A stretch of 64,000 nucleotides of DNA, from the NCBI RefSeq assembly GCF_019956415.1, contig NZ_JAHBDK010000011.1, positions 95,384-159,383 on the forward strand, read 5' to 3'. This document shows positions 35,176 through 44,523 of this stretch, in pieces. The position numbers were made by a program, and so were the translations under genes. The notes under the pieces were generated by a model. It ran no database searches. It worked only from the letters and a program-made list of their open reading frames with translations, and was not told where the DNA came from. Each line of letters starts with the position of its first letter. Position 1 is the first letter of the stretch. This DNA is from Pseudomonas sp. GL-B-19. Its GTDB lineage: Bacteria > Pseudomonadota > Gammaproteobacteria > Pseudomonadales > Pseudomonadaceae.

Positions 35176-35862
35176 TCAGCCCTTGAGCTTCTCGGCAATC
35201 CAGATGGTGTGGCGTGTGCCCTTGTTGCCGTGGGCGAAAACTTGCACTTCCTCGGCCTTGAAACCGGCCTTTTTCAATTTGTCGGAAAACTGCCTGTCAG
35301 CGCTCGCCGACCACACCGCCAACACGCCCTTGGGGCGCAGGGCCTTGGCGCAGGCACTCAGGCCACCGGCGGAGTAGAGCCAGCTGTTGGCTTTCTGGGT
35401 CAGGCCTTCGGGGCCGTTGTCGACGTCGAGCATGATCGCGTCGAACCCTTGCGGCTCGGCTTGCAACACCTTGGCCACGTCTTCCATGCGAATCACGGTG
35501 CGCGGGTCGAGCAACGGGTTGCCGGCTTTCTCGCCCAGCGGCCCACGGTTCCATTCCACCACGCCCGGCACCAACTCTGCGACCACCACTTCTGCGGTCT
35601 TGCCCAAATGCTTGAGCGCCGAGGCGAGGGTGAAGCCCATGCCCAGGCCGCCGATCAGCACACGCGAATTCGGGCGACCCGCCACTTTGCGGCAGGGGAT
35701 CTCGGCCAGGGCATCTTCGGAGCCGTGCATGCGGGTGTTCATCAGTTGTCCGCCGTCGCCACCCTGGATCTTGATGACGAAATCCTCACCGTATTCGAAC
35801 AGGCACAGGGCACCGCCGTTTTCAGGAATGGGCGTGGTGTCGAGCAGGACGAAACGTTTCAT
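35176..35862 (-). CDS. Spermidine synthase-like methyltransferase-fold protein
   Basis: 228 residues from the ATG at 35862. Central SAM/dcSAM-type fold: RVLIGGLGMGFTLASALKHL (residues ~69-88), acidic residue in VVVAELVPGVVEWNRGPL and FDAIMLDVDNGPEGL. Polyamine synthases share this, but the substrate-binding aspartates are not clearly conserved, so it may be a related methyltransferase or oxidoreductase-like protein. The frame upstream to 35955 overlaps the next gene's promoter and is not family-like. Function uncertain. Confidence 0.75.
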   Translation of the reverse strand: MKRFVLLDTTPIPENGGALCLFEYGEDFVIKIQGGDGGQLMNTRMHGSEDALAEIPCRKVAGRPNSRVLIGGLGMGFTLASALKHLGKTAEVVVAELVPGVVEWNRGPLGEKAGNPLLDPRTVIRMEDVAKVLQAEPQGFDAIMLDVDNGPEGLTQKANSWLYSAGGLSACAKALRPKGVLAVWSASADRQFSDKLKKAGFKAEEVQVFAHGNKGTRHTIWIAEKLKG

Positions 35863-35957
35863 GGGGCTCTCTTGAGAAAGTCTTGCATAAACTGGGAGGG
35901 CAAACGGACGCAGTTGGGAGTAGCCTGAAAGGGACAACAAGGCCAACGGAGCCATTG

Positions 35958-36248
35958 ATGAAGCGCACTATTCTAACGGCCATTGCTCTGGCCGCGCTCT
36001 CGATTACTGCAGTGCAGGCGCAAACGCTGCAAACGATCCCCGTCAGCCCCGCCCCCATGCCCGGTTCGCCAGGCACCGCGACGCCGACGCCGTACCCGCA
36101 AATCACCGCGCCCTCCTTGCCAAAAACTGGCCCCGGCAGTAGCGGTCCGCCGTTGGTACCGATTGAAATGCCGAGCCCGCCGACCAAGGACCAGCCTGTG
36201 CCGGGGATCGAGCAAAACCCGACGAAAGTCAAATCGCCGGGCGGTTAA
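35958..36248 (+). CDS. Small exported proline-rich protein
   Basis: 96 residues from the ATG at 35958 (AACGGAGCC upstream). Signal peptide KRTILTAIALAALSITAVQA, cleavage expected after AQA. The mature ~74 residues are unstructured and rich in Pro, Gly, Ser and Thr (SPAPMPGSPGTATPTPYPQ). No domain recognised. Its TAA stop overlaps, base for base, the stop of the convergent gene at 36245. Divergent from the spermidine-synthase-like gene. Confidence 0.7.
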   Translation: MKRTILTAIALAALSITAVQAQTLQTIPVSPAPMPGSPGTATPTPYPQITAPSLPKTGPGSSGPPLVPIEMPSPPTKDQPVPGIEQNPTKVKSPGG

Positions 36249-36718
36249 ACCTGCTGCGAAAGCAGTTGCCCGTCGGCCATGCGCAAGCGTTTGGAGAGAG
36301 AGACAGCGAGGGCGCGGATGATCTTGGCGGCGACTTTTGGCGCGTCGTTGATCATCTTTTCCAGCGAGTCCTTGCCCAGGTTCAGCAACTGACAGTTGCT
36401 CGCGGCCACGCAACTGGCTGAACGCCGTTCACCGTCCAGCACCGCCATCTCGCCGAACGAGCGACCGCTGCGCAACGTGGCCATGGTCACGAGTTGCCCG
36501 TCACCATTGGTTTTTTGCACAGCTACCTGTCCGGTGTGAATGATGCACATGAAGCTGCCGGCATCGCCCTCATGGAAAATCTGCTCGCCCTGCGCCACGG
36601 TGCTGATGCTGAAATAGCCCGAGGCCGCCGCAAAATCGGCGGGCAGCAATTGATCGAACAGGCCGCAGTCCATCAGCCAGTCGCGAATTTCGTTGTTCAG
36701 TAAGGTCGGTTCTGACAT
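36245..36718 (-). CDS. Cyclic nucleotide-binding domain protein without DNA-binding domain
   Basis: 157 residues. A CRP-type beta barrel: GEQIFHEGDAGSFMCIIHTG (residues ~45-64), then the phosphate-binding-cassette-like segment TLRSGRSFGEMAVLDGERRS (~80-99) with the G-E and R-R contacts that bind cAMP/cGMP, and a C-helix. There is no helix-turn-helix after the barrel, so it is a stand-alone sensor that must act through a partner. Partner unknown. Confidence 0.85.
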   Translation of the reverse strand: MSEPTLLNNEIRDWLMDCGLFDQLLPADFAAASGYFSISTVAQGEQIFHEGDAGSFMCIIHTGQVAVQKTNGDGQLVTMATLRSGRSFGEMAVLDGERRSASCVAASNCQLLNLGKDSLEKMINDAPKVAAKIIRALAVSLSKRLRMADGQLLSQQV

Positions 36719-36770
36719 GTCGTTATTCTTGTGTCTGTTGCTGGGTCGAATTTGAAGTCACCACAAATCC

Positions 36771-36881
36771 CCTGTAGGAGCCGGCGGTGCGACGATTCGA
36801 CTTGCCCGCGATGAGGCCATCACATTCAACATCAATATTGGCTGTGACACCGCAATCGCGGGCAAGCCCGGCTCCTACAGG
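36771..36881. repeat. REPIN with 15-base asymmetry in one arm
   Basis: Right arm reverse-complements to GTAGGAGCCGGGCTTGCCCG; left arm has the same ends but carries CGGTGCGACGATTCGA (36785-36800) in place of one G. Located between the CNB gene and oligopeptidase B. Confidence 0.85.
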
Positions 36882-36941
36882 AATGTGTGTTGCCTCGGGC
36901 CAGGTGTCTGGTCTTAAGACCGGCACCCCGCGCCAAGTTCC

Positions 36942-38996
36942 TCAGGCAATCCCCAAAACCTTGAACAAAAATGCGTATTCGAGCGCTACGTCACGCAATC
37001 CCTGATAACGACCGCTCATCCCGCCATGTCCGGCGCCCAATTCAGTCTTGAGCAGCAGAGGATGGCTGTCGGTTTTGGTCGCGCGCAATTTCGCTACCCA
37101 CTTTGCTGCTTCCCAGTACTGCACACGGCTGTCGTTGTAGCCGGCGATCACCAGGGTCGCCGGATAGGCTTGCGCGGTGACGTTTTCGTACGGGGCGTAG
37201 GCCTTGATCCGATCATAAACGTCCGGCTCTTGCGGATTGCCCCATTCGTCGTATTCCGTGACGGTCAGGGGCAGGTCAGGGTCGAGCATAGTGTTGAGCA
37301 CGTCGACGAACGGCACTTCGGCAATCGCCGCGCCGAACAACTCCGGCCGCTGATTGAGCACCGCGCCAATCAGCAAACCACCGGCACTGCCGCCGCTGAT
37401 CGCCAGTTGTGGTGCGGTGGTGAAGCCATTGGCAATCAAATGTTCAGCACAGGCAATAAAGTCGCTGAACGTGTTGTGCTTGTGTTCCTGCTTGCCAGCC
37501 CGATACCAGGCCTCGCCCAACTCGCCGCCGCCGCGCACGTGCGCGATGGCGAAGGCCATGCCGCGATCCAGCAGGCTCAGGCGGGCGTGGGAGAACCACG
37601 GGTCGAGGCTTTCGCCATAGGCGCCATAACCGTAAAGGTACAAGGGCACGGGTTGGCCCAGATGTTCGCGTTTGACCACCAGGCTGATCGGCACCTGTGT
37701 ACCGTCCGGTGCGGTAGCCCACAGGCGCTGGCTGACGTAGGCATCGGCGTCGAACGGGCCGAGCACCGGGGTTTCCTTGAGTACTTTCTGCTCGCCGCTG
37801 TCCAGTTCAAGCTGGCGAATTTGCGCCGGACGGTTCAGGGCTTCGTAGCGCAGGCGGATCCTGTCGCTGACGAACTCCAGGCTGTTCTGGACGTGCAGGC
37901 TGTAGGCCGCATCCGGCAATTGCACCCGAAAAGGCGTCAGGCCTTTTGGGTGGACTTCGATGATCGGCAAGCCACCTTTGCGCAGGCTCAGGGTCATGGC
38001 ACCGGTGTTCAGGCTCATGCCCTCGATCATCACGGTGTCGCTGTGGGGGATCAGGTTTTGCCAGTCGGCTTCGGTGGGCGCCACGCCGGTGTCGACGGCG
38101 CGGTACAGCGCAAAGTTGATGCCGTCGCGGTTGGTGCGAATGAACCAGGTCCATTGGCCATCGAGGGCGCCGTGGTCGACGTCGTACTCATGGTCCTCAA
38201 CCCGTGGCGCCAGGCAAGTGAAGGCCTGGTGCGGCTGTGAGGCGTCAAGCACCCAGACTTCACTGGTGGTCTTGCTGCCAAGGGACAGCAGCAGTTGCAG
38301 TTCGGAGCTTGAGCGGTAGCAATGCAGGAAGAATCGTCCGTCCGGCTCATGGAACACTTCTTCGGCGGCCGTGCCGTCCAGTCGGTAACGGAATAGTTTG
38401 TGCGGGCGATGGGTGTCGTCCAGCTCGCCGAAAAACAGCGTCAGGCTGTCATTGGCCCAGGTCATGCTGCCGTCGCAGTCCTGGAACTCCAGTTCGCTGA
38501 CGCGACCGTCGGACAATTCCTTTACGAACAGCGTGTATACCTCGTCGCCGCTGGCGTCGATGCTGTAGGCCAGGCGCTGGTGATCGGGGCTGATACTGAA
38601 CGCCCCCAGGGAAAAGAAGCCGCCGTTGGCCAATTCATTAGGGTCCAGCAGCAGCTGTTCCTGGCTTTCGTCGAGTTGCAGGCTGTCATCGGCCGGGCGC
38701 GGGCAGCGGTAGTGCCGGGCGTATTCGTCACCGGCGGTGATCCGCGTGTAATACAGGTACGGACCCCAAGGGGAGGGCAGCGACAAGTCCGTTTCGAGAA
38801 TCCGGCCCTTGATCTCTTCGTACAGGGTCTCGCGCAGGCCTGCCTGATCGGCGGTTTGCGCCTCTTGATAGCTGTTTTCAGCCTTGAGGTAGTCGAGCAC
38901 CGCGTCGGTGTCGCGCTCCTGCAGCCAGGCATACGGGTCATCGCCTTCGGCCTTGTGGGCAATCGGGGCGGTGGAAACGTTGGCGGATAAAGGCAT
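36942..38996 (-). CDS. ptrB: Oligopeptidase B (S9A serine peptidase)
   Basis: 684 residues. N-terminal seven-bladed propeller (~70-405) with LSLPSPWGPYLYYTRITAGD, and C-terminal alpha/beta-hydrolase. Nucleophile serine in LAISGGSAGGLLIGAVLNQR (~533), catalytic aspartate in VIAGYNDSRVQYWEAAK and histidine in ELGAGHGGMSGRY; YGAYGESLDPWFSHARLSLL and RGGGELGEAWYRAGK are typical of PtrB. It cleaves short peptides after Arg/Lys in the cytoplasm. Single gene; a REPIN lies on each side. Confidence 0.94.
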   Translation of the reverse strand: MPLSANVSTAPIAHKAEGDDPYAWLQERDTDAVLDYLKAENSYQEAQTADQAGLRETLYEEIKGRILETDLSLPSPWGPYLYYTRITAGDEYARHYRCPRPADDSLQLDESQEQLLLDPNELANGGFFSLGAFSISPDHQRLAYSIDASGDEVYTLFVKELSDGRVSELEFQDCDGSMTWANDSLTLFFGELDDTHRPHKLFRYRLDGTAAEEVFHEPDGRFFLHCYRSSSELQLLLSLGSKTTSEVWVLDASQPHQAFTCLAPRVEDHEYDVDHGALDGQWTWFIRTNRDGINFALYRAVDTGVAPTEADWQNLIPHSDTVMIEGMSLNTGAMTLSLRKGGLPIIEVHPKGLTPFRVQLPDAAYSLHVQNSLEFVSDRIRLRYEALNRPAQIRQLELDSGEQKVLKETPVLGPFDADAYVSQRLWATAPDGTQVPISLVVKREHLGQPVPLYLYGYGAYGESLDPWFSHARLSLLDRGMAFAIAHVRGGGELGEAWYRAGKQEHKHNTFSDFIACAEHLIANGFTTAPQLAISGGSAGGLLIGAVLNQRPELFGAAIAEVPFVDVLNTMLDPDLPLTVTEYDEWGNPQEPDVYDRIKAYAPYENVTAQAYPATLVIAGYNDSRVQYWEAAKWVAKLRATKTDSHPLLLKTELGAGHGGMSGRYQGLRDVALEYAFLFKVLGIA

Positions 38997-39065
38997 GGAT
39001 GGCTCTCGACAATGTACGAAATAGGGCTACGCAGGCAGCATGCAAGTCTGGAGGTCTCTGCAGAT

Positions 39066-39159
39066 CCTGTGGGAGCGAGCCTGCTCGCGATGGCGGACTG
39101 CCAGACAACATTGATGTTGAATGCACTGACCTCATCGCGAGCAGGCTCGCTCCCACAGG
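39066..39159. repeat. REPIN (GTGGGAGC type)
   Basis: CCTGTGGGAGCGAGCCTGCT and its reverse complement around a ~40-base spacer, in the divergent gap between ptrB and the membrane protein gene. Confidence 0.9.
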
Positions 39160-39242
39160 TTCTGTGTCTTGACCGGCTGGTATTGGGACAAGCCTGATGT
39201 GCGAAAAGTCGTTACTATAAGCGCCTCTTTGCCTGCCTTGCC

Positions 39243-39740
39243 ATGGACACCATGACCGAGAACGACTATCTGATCGCTTGGGGCCTCTACGCCTTTGCCG
39301 CTTTAGGCTGCCTGTTGGTATGGATGCGCTTGACCCGCTGGATGTGGCGCTGGCTGCGCGAGCCGCTGCGGCTGCTGGTGGCTGTGTTGCTGTTCAGCCC
39401 GACGATCATCGATCCGGTGAAGGATAAAGTCGCGCCGGCCATCGCCATCACGGCGCTCGACCTGTTGTTCAAGGTCGGCAACAACGCGTGGCGGGCGATT
39501 TCCGATCTGCTCATGTACGGCATGATCGCCTTTGGTCTTTATCTGGTCATGGTGGCGATCCGCATCCCCATCGAGCGCGCCTCCAATGCTCGCAAGGAAC
39601 AAGCGGCCGCCGCCAAGGCTGCGGCCAAAGCCGAACACCCTGAAGACGATCATCCCTTCGGCGGTGCCGGCGATGATCGTTACGGCCGCCCGCCGGTTCC
39701 GAGCAATCCTCAGCGATTGCGAGTCGAGCCGCGTTTGTAA
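39243..39740 (+). CDS. Inner-membrane protein of unknown function
   Basis: 165 residues (162 if the ATG at 39252 is used; no clear ribosome site decides). Three hydrophobic segments: YLIAWGLYAFAALGCLLVWM (~8-27), EPLRLLVAVLLFSPTII (~40-56) and LMYGMIAFGLYLVMVAIRIP (~89-108). A cytoplasmic tail rich in Ala/Lys then Pro/Gly/Asp ends RPPVPSNPQRLRVEPRL. No family recognised. It is followed by the amidotransferase gene after 33 bases and could be co-transcribed with it. Confidence 0.75.
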   Translation: MDTMTENDYLIAWGLYAFAALGCLLVWMRLTRWMWRWLREPLRLLVAVLLFSPTIIDPVKDKVAPAIAITALDLLFKVGNNAWRAISDLLMYGMIAFGLYLVMVAIRIPIERASNARKEQAAAAKAAAKAEHPEDDHPFGGAGDDRYGRPPVPSNPQRLRVEPRL

Positions 39741-39773
39741 CCTTGCCCCTGCCTTTTCATCGAGAGTCCGAAC

Positions 39774-40550
39774 ATGTGTGAGTTATTGGGCATGAGCGCC
39801 AATGTGCCGACCGACATCGTGTTCAGCTTCACCGGGCTGATGCAGCGCGGCGGTCGTACCGGCCCGCACCGTGATGGCTGGGGGATCGCGTTCTATGAAG
39901 GTCGCGGTCTTCGATTGTTTCAGGACCCGGCCGCCAGCTCCGAGTCTGAAGTCGCGAACCTGGTGCAGCGCTATCCAATCAAAAGTGAAGTGGTGATCGG
40001 GCACATCCGCCAGGCCAATGTCGGCAAGGTCTGCCTGTCCAATACGCACCCGTTCGTGCGCGAACTGTGGGGGCGCAACTGGTGTTTCGCCCACAACGGC
40101 CAGCTCGCGGACTTTCATCCGACCGCCAGTTTCTACCGTCCCGTCGGTGATACCGACAGCGAGGCGGCGTTCTGCGATTTGCTCAACCGCGTGCGTGCGG
40201 CGTTCCCGGAACCGGTCGAGGTTGAAAAGCTTCTGCCAGACCTGGTGGCGGCCTGCGCCGAATACCGTAGCAAAGGCGTATTCAACTGCCTGCTCAGCGA
40301 CGGTGACTGGCTGTTCTGCTATTGCTCGACCAAATTGGCCCAGATCACCCGTCGGGCACCTTTCGGTCCTGCGCGCTTGAAGGATGTCGATGTGATCGTC
40401 GACTTCCAGGCCGAAACCACGCCCAACGACGTGGTGACGGTGATTGCCACCGAACCCCTGACTGAAAACGAAACCTGGACCCGCTACGAACCGGGCCAAT
40501 GGAGCCTCTGGCGACGCGGCGAATGCGTCAGTCAAGGCAAGACCGAATAA
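39774..40550 (+). CDS. Class II glutamine amidotransferase (YafJ-like)
   Basis: 258 residues. The chain starts [14 protein letters not shown], putting the nucleophile cysteine at position 2 as Ntn-hydrolases of this class require. [32 protein letters not shown] and [12 protein letters not shown] provide the glutamine-binding and oxyanion residues. YafJ-type proteins resemble the glutaminase/Ntn domain alone and may be amide hydrolases with unknown substrates rather than part of a synthase. Closely followed by the DUF2937 gene. Confidence 0.9.
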   Translation: MCELLGMSANVPTDIVFSFTGLMQRGGRTGPHRDGWGIAFYEGRGLRLFQDPAASSESEVANLVQRYPIKSEVVIGHIRQANVGKVCLSNTHPFVRELWGRNWCFAHNGQLADFHPTASFYRPVGDTDSEAAFCDLLNRVRAAFPEPVEVEKLLPDLVAACAEYRSKGVFNCLLSDGDWLFCYCSTKLAQITRRAPFGPARLKDVDVIVDFQAETTPNDVVTVIATEPLTENETWTRYEPGQWSLWRRGECVSQGKTE

Positions 40551-40564
40551 GGATCTCCCCCCCG

Positions 40565-41107
40565 ATGTTGCTCAGTTATCTACGGCTGGTGTTATTTGCG
40601 GCGGGCCTGTTGATCGGTGTCCAGGTGCCGGGGTTTATCAGTGATTACGCCAAGCGTGTCGAGGCGCACCTGATCGAGGCGCAGACCGGTTTGAGCGGTT
40701 TCCAGGGCACAGCCAACCAGTTCTTCAAGGGCGACATGCAGGCGCTGGTTGCACATTACCGCGCCAGCGACGACCCGATCTTTCGCAGTGATGCCGACAG
40801 CCTGAGCAACCTGCTGACCCGTCAACTGGCGTTGGACAAGCAATTCCAGGCCATGCAAGGTCCGTGGTACATCCGCTTTCTGCAAGTGGTGCTGGCGGCC
40901 GACCCGGACATCCGCAAGGAAACCTGGAATGGCTACAGCTACCAGATCCTGCTGACGCCGGAAGCGATGATCTGGGGCATGAGCGGCGCGATGCTGCTGT
41001 CGTTCGGCATCGAATGCCTGTTCCGCTTGATCGACTGGGTGGTGCTGGGCGGCAAACGCCTGCGCCAGAGCCGGCCGATTGAAGACCGGGATGTGCGCGG
41101 CCTGTAA
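40565..41107 (+). CDS. DUF2937 membrane protein
   Basis: 180 residues from the ATG at 40565 (AAGGA overlapping the previous stop). N-terminal helix LRLVLFAAGLLIGVQVPGFI, a central soluble helical section (~30-130), a C-terminal helix MIWGMSGAMLLSFGIECLFR and the basic end DWVVLGGKRLRQSRP. This is the DUF2937 layout; function unknown. Probably co-transcribed with the amidotransferase. Confidence 0.82.
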   Translation: MLLSYLRLVLFAAGLLIGVQVPGFISDYAKRVEAHLIEAQTGLSGFQGTANQFFKGDMQALVAHYRASDDPIFRSDADSLSNLLTRQLALDKQFQAMQGPWYIRFLQVVLAADPDIRKETWNGYSYQILLTPEAMIWGMSGAMLLSFGIECLFRLIDWVVLGGKRLRQSRPIEDRDVRGL

Positions 41108-41184
41108 CCCTGTAGCCGGTTTGCCGGCGATTGCCGCGACACGTATGTCTGGCAGATCGCATCGCTGGCAAGCCGGCTCCTGCT
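41108..41184. repeat. Degenerate REPIN (GTAGCCGG type)
   Basis: CCTGTAGCCGGTTTGCCGGC then ATCGCTGGCAAGCCGGCTCC, imperfect inverted pair between the DUF2937 gene and the TonB receptor stop. Confidence 0.7.
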
Positions 41185-41185
41185 T

Positions 41186-43297
41186 TTACCAGTCGACCGA
41201 GTAGCTCATGCTCAGCGTGCGGCCTTCGGCGTTGGCGAACGGCATTCTGGCGTTGGCCTGGGTGAACAGGTTTACGTACGTACGATTCGTCAGATTAAAC
41301 ACCCCGCCTTCAAGACGACCGACCGGCAGTTGCACGGAACCGAGCAGGTCCACCAGCGTATAACCGTCGATGTCGCGTCCGTTGTTGTCCTTGGCGGCGG
41401 CGTCATAACTGGACAAATGCATGCCTTGCAGGCGCAGGTTGTAATCCTCTTCGATATAGCCGACGAACAGCGTGGTCTTGGCCGGTGAGATGCGCGTGGC
41501 CGGCAGATCGATCCACTTGCCGTTCTGCTCGGTCTCGCCTTTGGCCCAGGCGTAAGTTCCACCCACCGACCATTGATCGGTCACGCGGTAGTTCAGGTTG
41601 TTTTCAATGCCGCGAACGCGCTCTTTCTGGTTGATCAGGCGTAATACGCGATCATTGGCATCGTAGAACTGGGTCACGTCCGAGGTGTTTTCATACACAG
41701 TGACGTCGGCCTGCCACCGGTCCCAGTCACCACGCCAGCCCACCTCGTAACTGTTGACCTTGATGGCCTGGGCGTTGAGGCTCTGGATGTCGAAGGTGCT
41801 GCTGACGTCACGCATGAAGCGCTGGATATCCGGCAGCGAAAACCCCTGGCTGAAATTGGCGAATACGTCCTGACTATCACTCAGGTGGTAGACCGCGCCC
41901 AGGTTGTACAGTGTGTCATCGTATTTGAGGGTGTCGCCGGGCAGCGTTGCGCGTACGCCGGTCTGGACGATCTCACCATAAGCGATGCTGTCGGAAACGT
42001 CGCTTTCGATCCATTCACGGCGTACACCGCCACGTACGGTCCAGTCACCGATGTCCCATGACATCTGCCCGAACAGCGATTTGGTAGTGGTTTCGATGTC
42101 CGGGCCCAGCTCGTAGGTGGTGCCGGTCTTGGTATAGGTCAGACCATTGAGCGTGTATTGATCACCTCGTTGGCGGGAGCGCTCATTATCATAGTCGGTG
42201 CCCCAAACCAGGTTGCCCGTGGCACTGCCGATGGCCGGCAGCGGCGTGTCGATGGCTGCGCGCAGGCCGTAGACATCCTGCACGCTGTTGTTGTCGGAGA
42301 TCCCGGCCTTGCCCCGTGACAGGTCCGGGAAGAATAGTGCATCGGCGCGGCGCCAGTAACTTTCCAATTGCAGGCCTTGACCGTAGAAGTCCGCGTCGGT
42401 GTAGTTGAGGTTGACTGCCTGGTTGTGGGTATAGGGTTGCTCATCCAGTTTCAATCCCTTGACTGCCACGGCTTGCTGCAGGTTTTTCGAGTCTTTGGTG
42501 TAACCCGTGTCCTGCTGATCCTTGTAGTCCTGCAGCGACAGGCTGAGTTTTTTGTCAGCATCCAGTTCGTAACCGAAACGACCTTGCAAGTCATAGGTTT
42601 CGGTGTCCATGCTGCTGCCCTGAGAGGTGTCCTGAGGGATGCGGTTGCCGTTGCCGTCGTACATATCGTTACGCTGGATCAGGTCGGCGGAGACGTACCA
42701 GTCCAGGGCATCCTTGCGCCCGGTCGCGCTCTGAAAAGCTTCATAGGCGAAGCCTTTGCTATTGAGGTTGTTGCCGCTGGTCAGGCCCAGTTTGCTGCTG
42801 TAGGCAATGTCCTGACCCTGATTGCGCTTGGTGATGATATTGATGATGCCGCCTGAAGCACCGGCGCCATAGATGCTGCTGGCGCCGGAGACCACTTCGA
42901 TGCGTTCGACGCTGGCCGGGGTGACGCTGTTGAGCTGGCGGAAGTTGTCGCGTGTGGCGTTCTGCGATACGCCGTCGATCAATACCAGCATGTTGCGCCC
43001 GCGCAGGGTCTGGCCGAAGTTGCTCATCCCGCCGCTGGACGGTGCAAGGCCGGGGACCAATTGCCCGAGAATGTCGGAGATCCGGCGACCTGCGCCGCTC
43101 TGCTCACGGATCTGCTGTTCGTCGATCACCAGGACCGAACCTGGAATCGAGGCGATGGTCGCTTCGCTGCGAGTAGCGGAGACGACGGTGGCTTGCATAT
43201 TCAAAGTGCCGGGCTGCTGCTCGGTATCCTCGGCCCAGGACTGGGCGCTGAAGGTCCCGAGCAACGGGATCAGCAGGGGGAGTTTGATTCGGGTCAT
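41186..43297 (-). CDS. TonB-dependent siderophore receptor
   Basis: 703 residues. Signal peptide KLPLLIPLLGTFSAQSWA; plug domain ~35-150 with TVVSATRSEATIASIPGSVL, TLRGRNMLVLIDGVSQN and VSGASSIYGAGASGGIINII; a 22-strand barrel follows and the chain ends in the aromatic SYSVDW needed for outer-membrane insertion. No N-terminal signalling extension, so it is not a sigma/anti-sigma transducer. The start overlaps the stop of the MFS gene (ATGA), making it the third gene of the NIS siderophore operon. It presumably imports the ferric form of the siderophore made by the first gene. Confidence 0.93.
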   Translation of the reverse strand: MTRIKLPLLIPLLGTFSAQSWAEDTEQQPGTLNMQATVVSATRSEATIASIPGSVLVIDEQQIREQSGAGRRISDILGQLVPGLAPSSGGMSNFGQTLRGRNMLVLIDGVSQNATRDNFRQLNSVTPASVERIEVVSGASSIYGAGASGGIINIITKRNQGQDIAYSSKLGLTSGNNLNSKGFAYEAFQSATGRKDALDWYVSADLIQRNDMYDGNGNRIPQDTSQGSSMDTETYDLQGRFGYELDADKKLSLSLQDYKDQQDTGYTKDSKNLQQAVAVKGLKLDEQPYTHNQAVNLNYTDADFYGQGLQLESYWRRADALFFPDLSRGKAGISDNNSVQDVYGLRAAIDTPLPAIGSATGNLVWGTDYDNERSRQRGDQYTLNGLTYTKTGTTYELGPDIETTTKSLFGQMSWDIGDWTVRGGVRREWIESDVSDSIAYGEIVQTGVRATLPGDTLKYDDTLYNLGAVYHLSDSQDVFANFSQGFSLPDIQRFMRDVSSTFDIQSLNAQAIKVNSYEVGWRGDWDRWQADVTVYENTSDVTQFYDANDRVLRLINQKERVRGIENNLNYRVTDQWSVGGTYAWAKGETEQNGKWIDLPATRISPAKTTLFVGYIEEDYNLRLQGMHLSSYDAAAKDNNGRDIDGYTLVDLLGSVQLPVGRLEGGVFNLTNRTYVNLFTQANARMPFANAEGRTLSMSYSVDW

Positions 43298-44523
43298 GAT
43301 GAGGACTTTTTTGAGTTGTGATTAGTGTGGGCAGACAAGGTTGAGCGGTCAGTTGTGGCGTTGAGTGATCGCACACAGCGGATCCCTATGGCGGCTACGG
43401 CGTAGGTCAGCGCCACCAGCCAGAAACTATTGGCCAATCCGACCAGCCCCATGCCGACGCCGCCGAGAACGGCACCGAGCAGAGCGCCAGCCTTGGCCGC
43501 GCTGTTGCCGAGGCCGAGCGCAAAGCCTTGTTGGTTGGCGGATACGGTGTTGGCGATCAGTGCATAAGCCACCGGCAGCAGGGCGCCTTGCCAGATGCCC
43601 CAGACGAGTCGACTGACGAGAAATCCCAGCCATTCGTTGGCCAATGCCGTGGCCGCCAGCGTCAGGGCACACAGCCAGGCCACGCCTTCGATGACGCGTA
43701 AGGTGTAGGCCGGCTGCCAGCGGTCGAACAGGCGTCCCCACAGCGGTGCGGAAATGGCCAGGGTCGCGGCGCTCGCCGCGTAGGTGGCGCCGATCAGCCA
43801 GCTCGGGGCGTGCAGAATGTCCGCGACGTACAGTGCGTAGAACGGTTGCGGCATCATCTTCGCGGCCTGAATCAGCACGATCACGAACAGGATTCCACTG
43901 AGCCAGCCTTTGGGCAGTGCCACGGGTTCAACAGGTTTTTTCTTTGAGGCGCGAGCCTTGTCGGCCGGCAGGAAAAAACTCCCCAAGGCGCACAGCAGGC
44001 AAATCGACGTCGCGCCATAACAAAGCAGGGCAAATCCCGAGATGTCCATGAGCCAGCCGCCCAGTATCGGGCCGATCAACGAGCCGACGGCAGTCGCCGA
44101 TTGCAGGCGGGCCAGGGTGTGACCCCGTCTGGAACTGTCGCAACAGGCCAAGGCATAGGCTTGCGCGGCGGCGAGAAACCCGGCCAACGCGCCTTGCATC
44201 ACGCGAATACCCACCAGCAGCCACGGGTCGAGGGTGATGGCCGCCAACCCTTGGCACAGCGCGAGTGCCAGCAACGCCCGAACAATCATCGGTTTGTGTC
44301 CGGTGCGATCACCCAACCGGCCCCACATGGGCGTCAGGAGCATGGCGGCCAGCATTGGACCGGCATAGACCATCGCCGATAACAGCGCGGTGTAGCCGGC
44401 GCCCTCCGGCCCGAGCAAATGCTGGATCTGCAGGGGCCAGAACGGGCCGCTCATTTCCATGGCACCCATGGAGACAAACTGGATAACGATCAGCAGTCGC
44501 AAGGCGCGACCGTCAGCGAGCAT
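43294..44523 (-). CDS. MFS transporter, probable siderophore exporter
   Basis: 409 residues with twelve helices. MFS motif A is LTPMWGRLGDRTGHKPMIVR (residues ~62-81); repeat in the second half is ISAPLWGRLFDRWQP. It is most like drug/siderophore efflux MFS proteins (EntS/LbtB-type). It overlaps the synthetase stop by 11 bases and the receptor start by 4, a fully coupled order synthetase-exporter-receptor. Export of the siderophore is inferred from this context. Confidence 0.87.
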   Translation of the reverse strand: MLADGRALRLLIVIQFVSMGAMEMSGPFWPLQIQHLLGPEGAGYTALLSAMVYAGPMLAAMLLTPMWGRLGDRTGHKPMIVRALLALALCQGLAAITLDPWLLVGIRVMQGALAGFLAAAQAYALACCDSSRRGHTLARLQSATAVGSLIGPILGGWLMDISGFALLCYGATSICLLCALGSFFLPADKARASKKKPVEPVALPKGWLSGILFVIVLIQAAKMMPQPFYALYVADILHAPSWLIGATYAASAATLAISAPLWGRLFDRWQPAYTLRVIEGVAWLCALTLAATALANEWLGFLVSRLVWGIWQGALLPVAYALIANTVSANQQGFALGLGNSAAKAGALLGAVLGGVGMGLVGLANSFWLVALTYAVAAIGIRCVRSLNATTDRSTLSAHTNHNSKKSSS

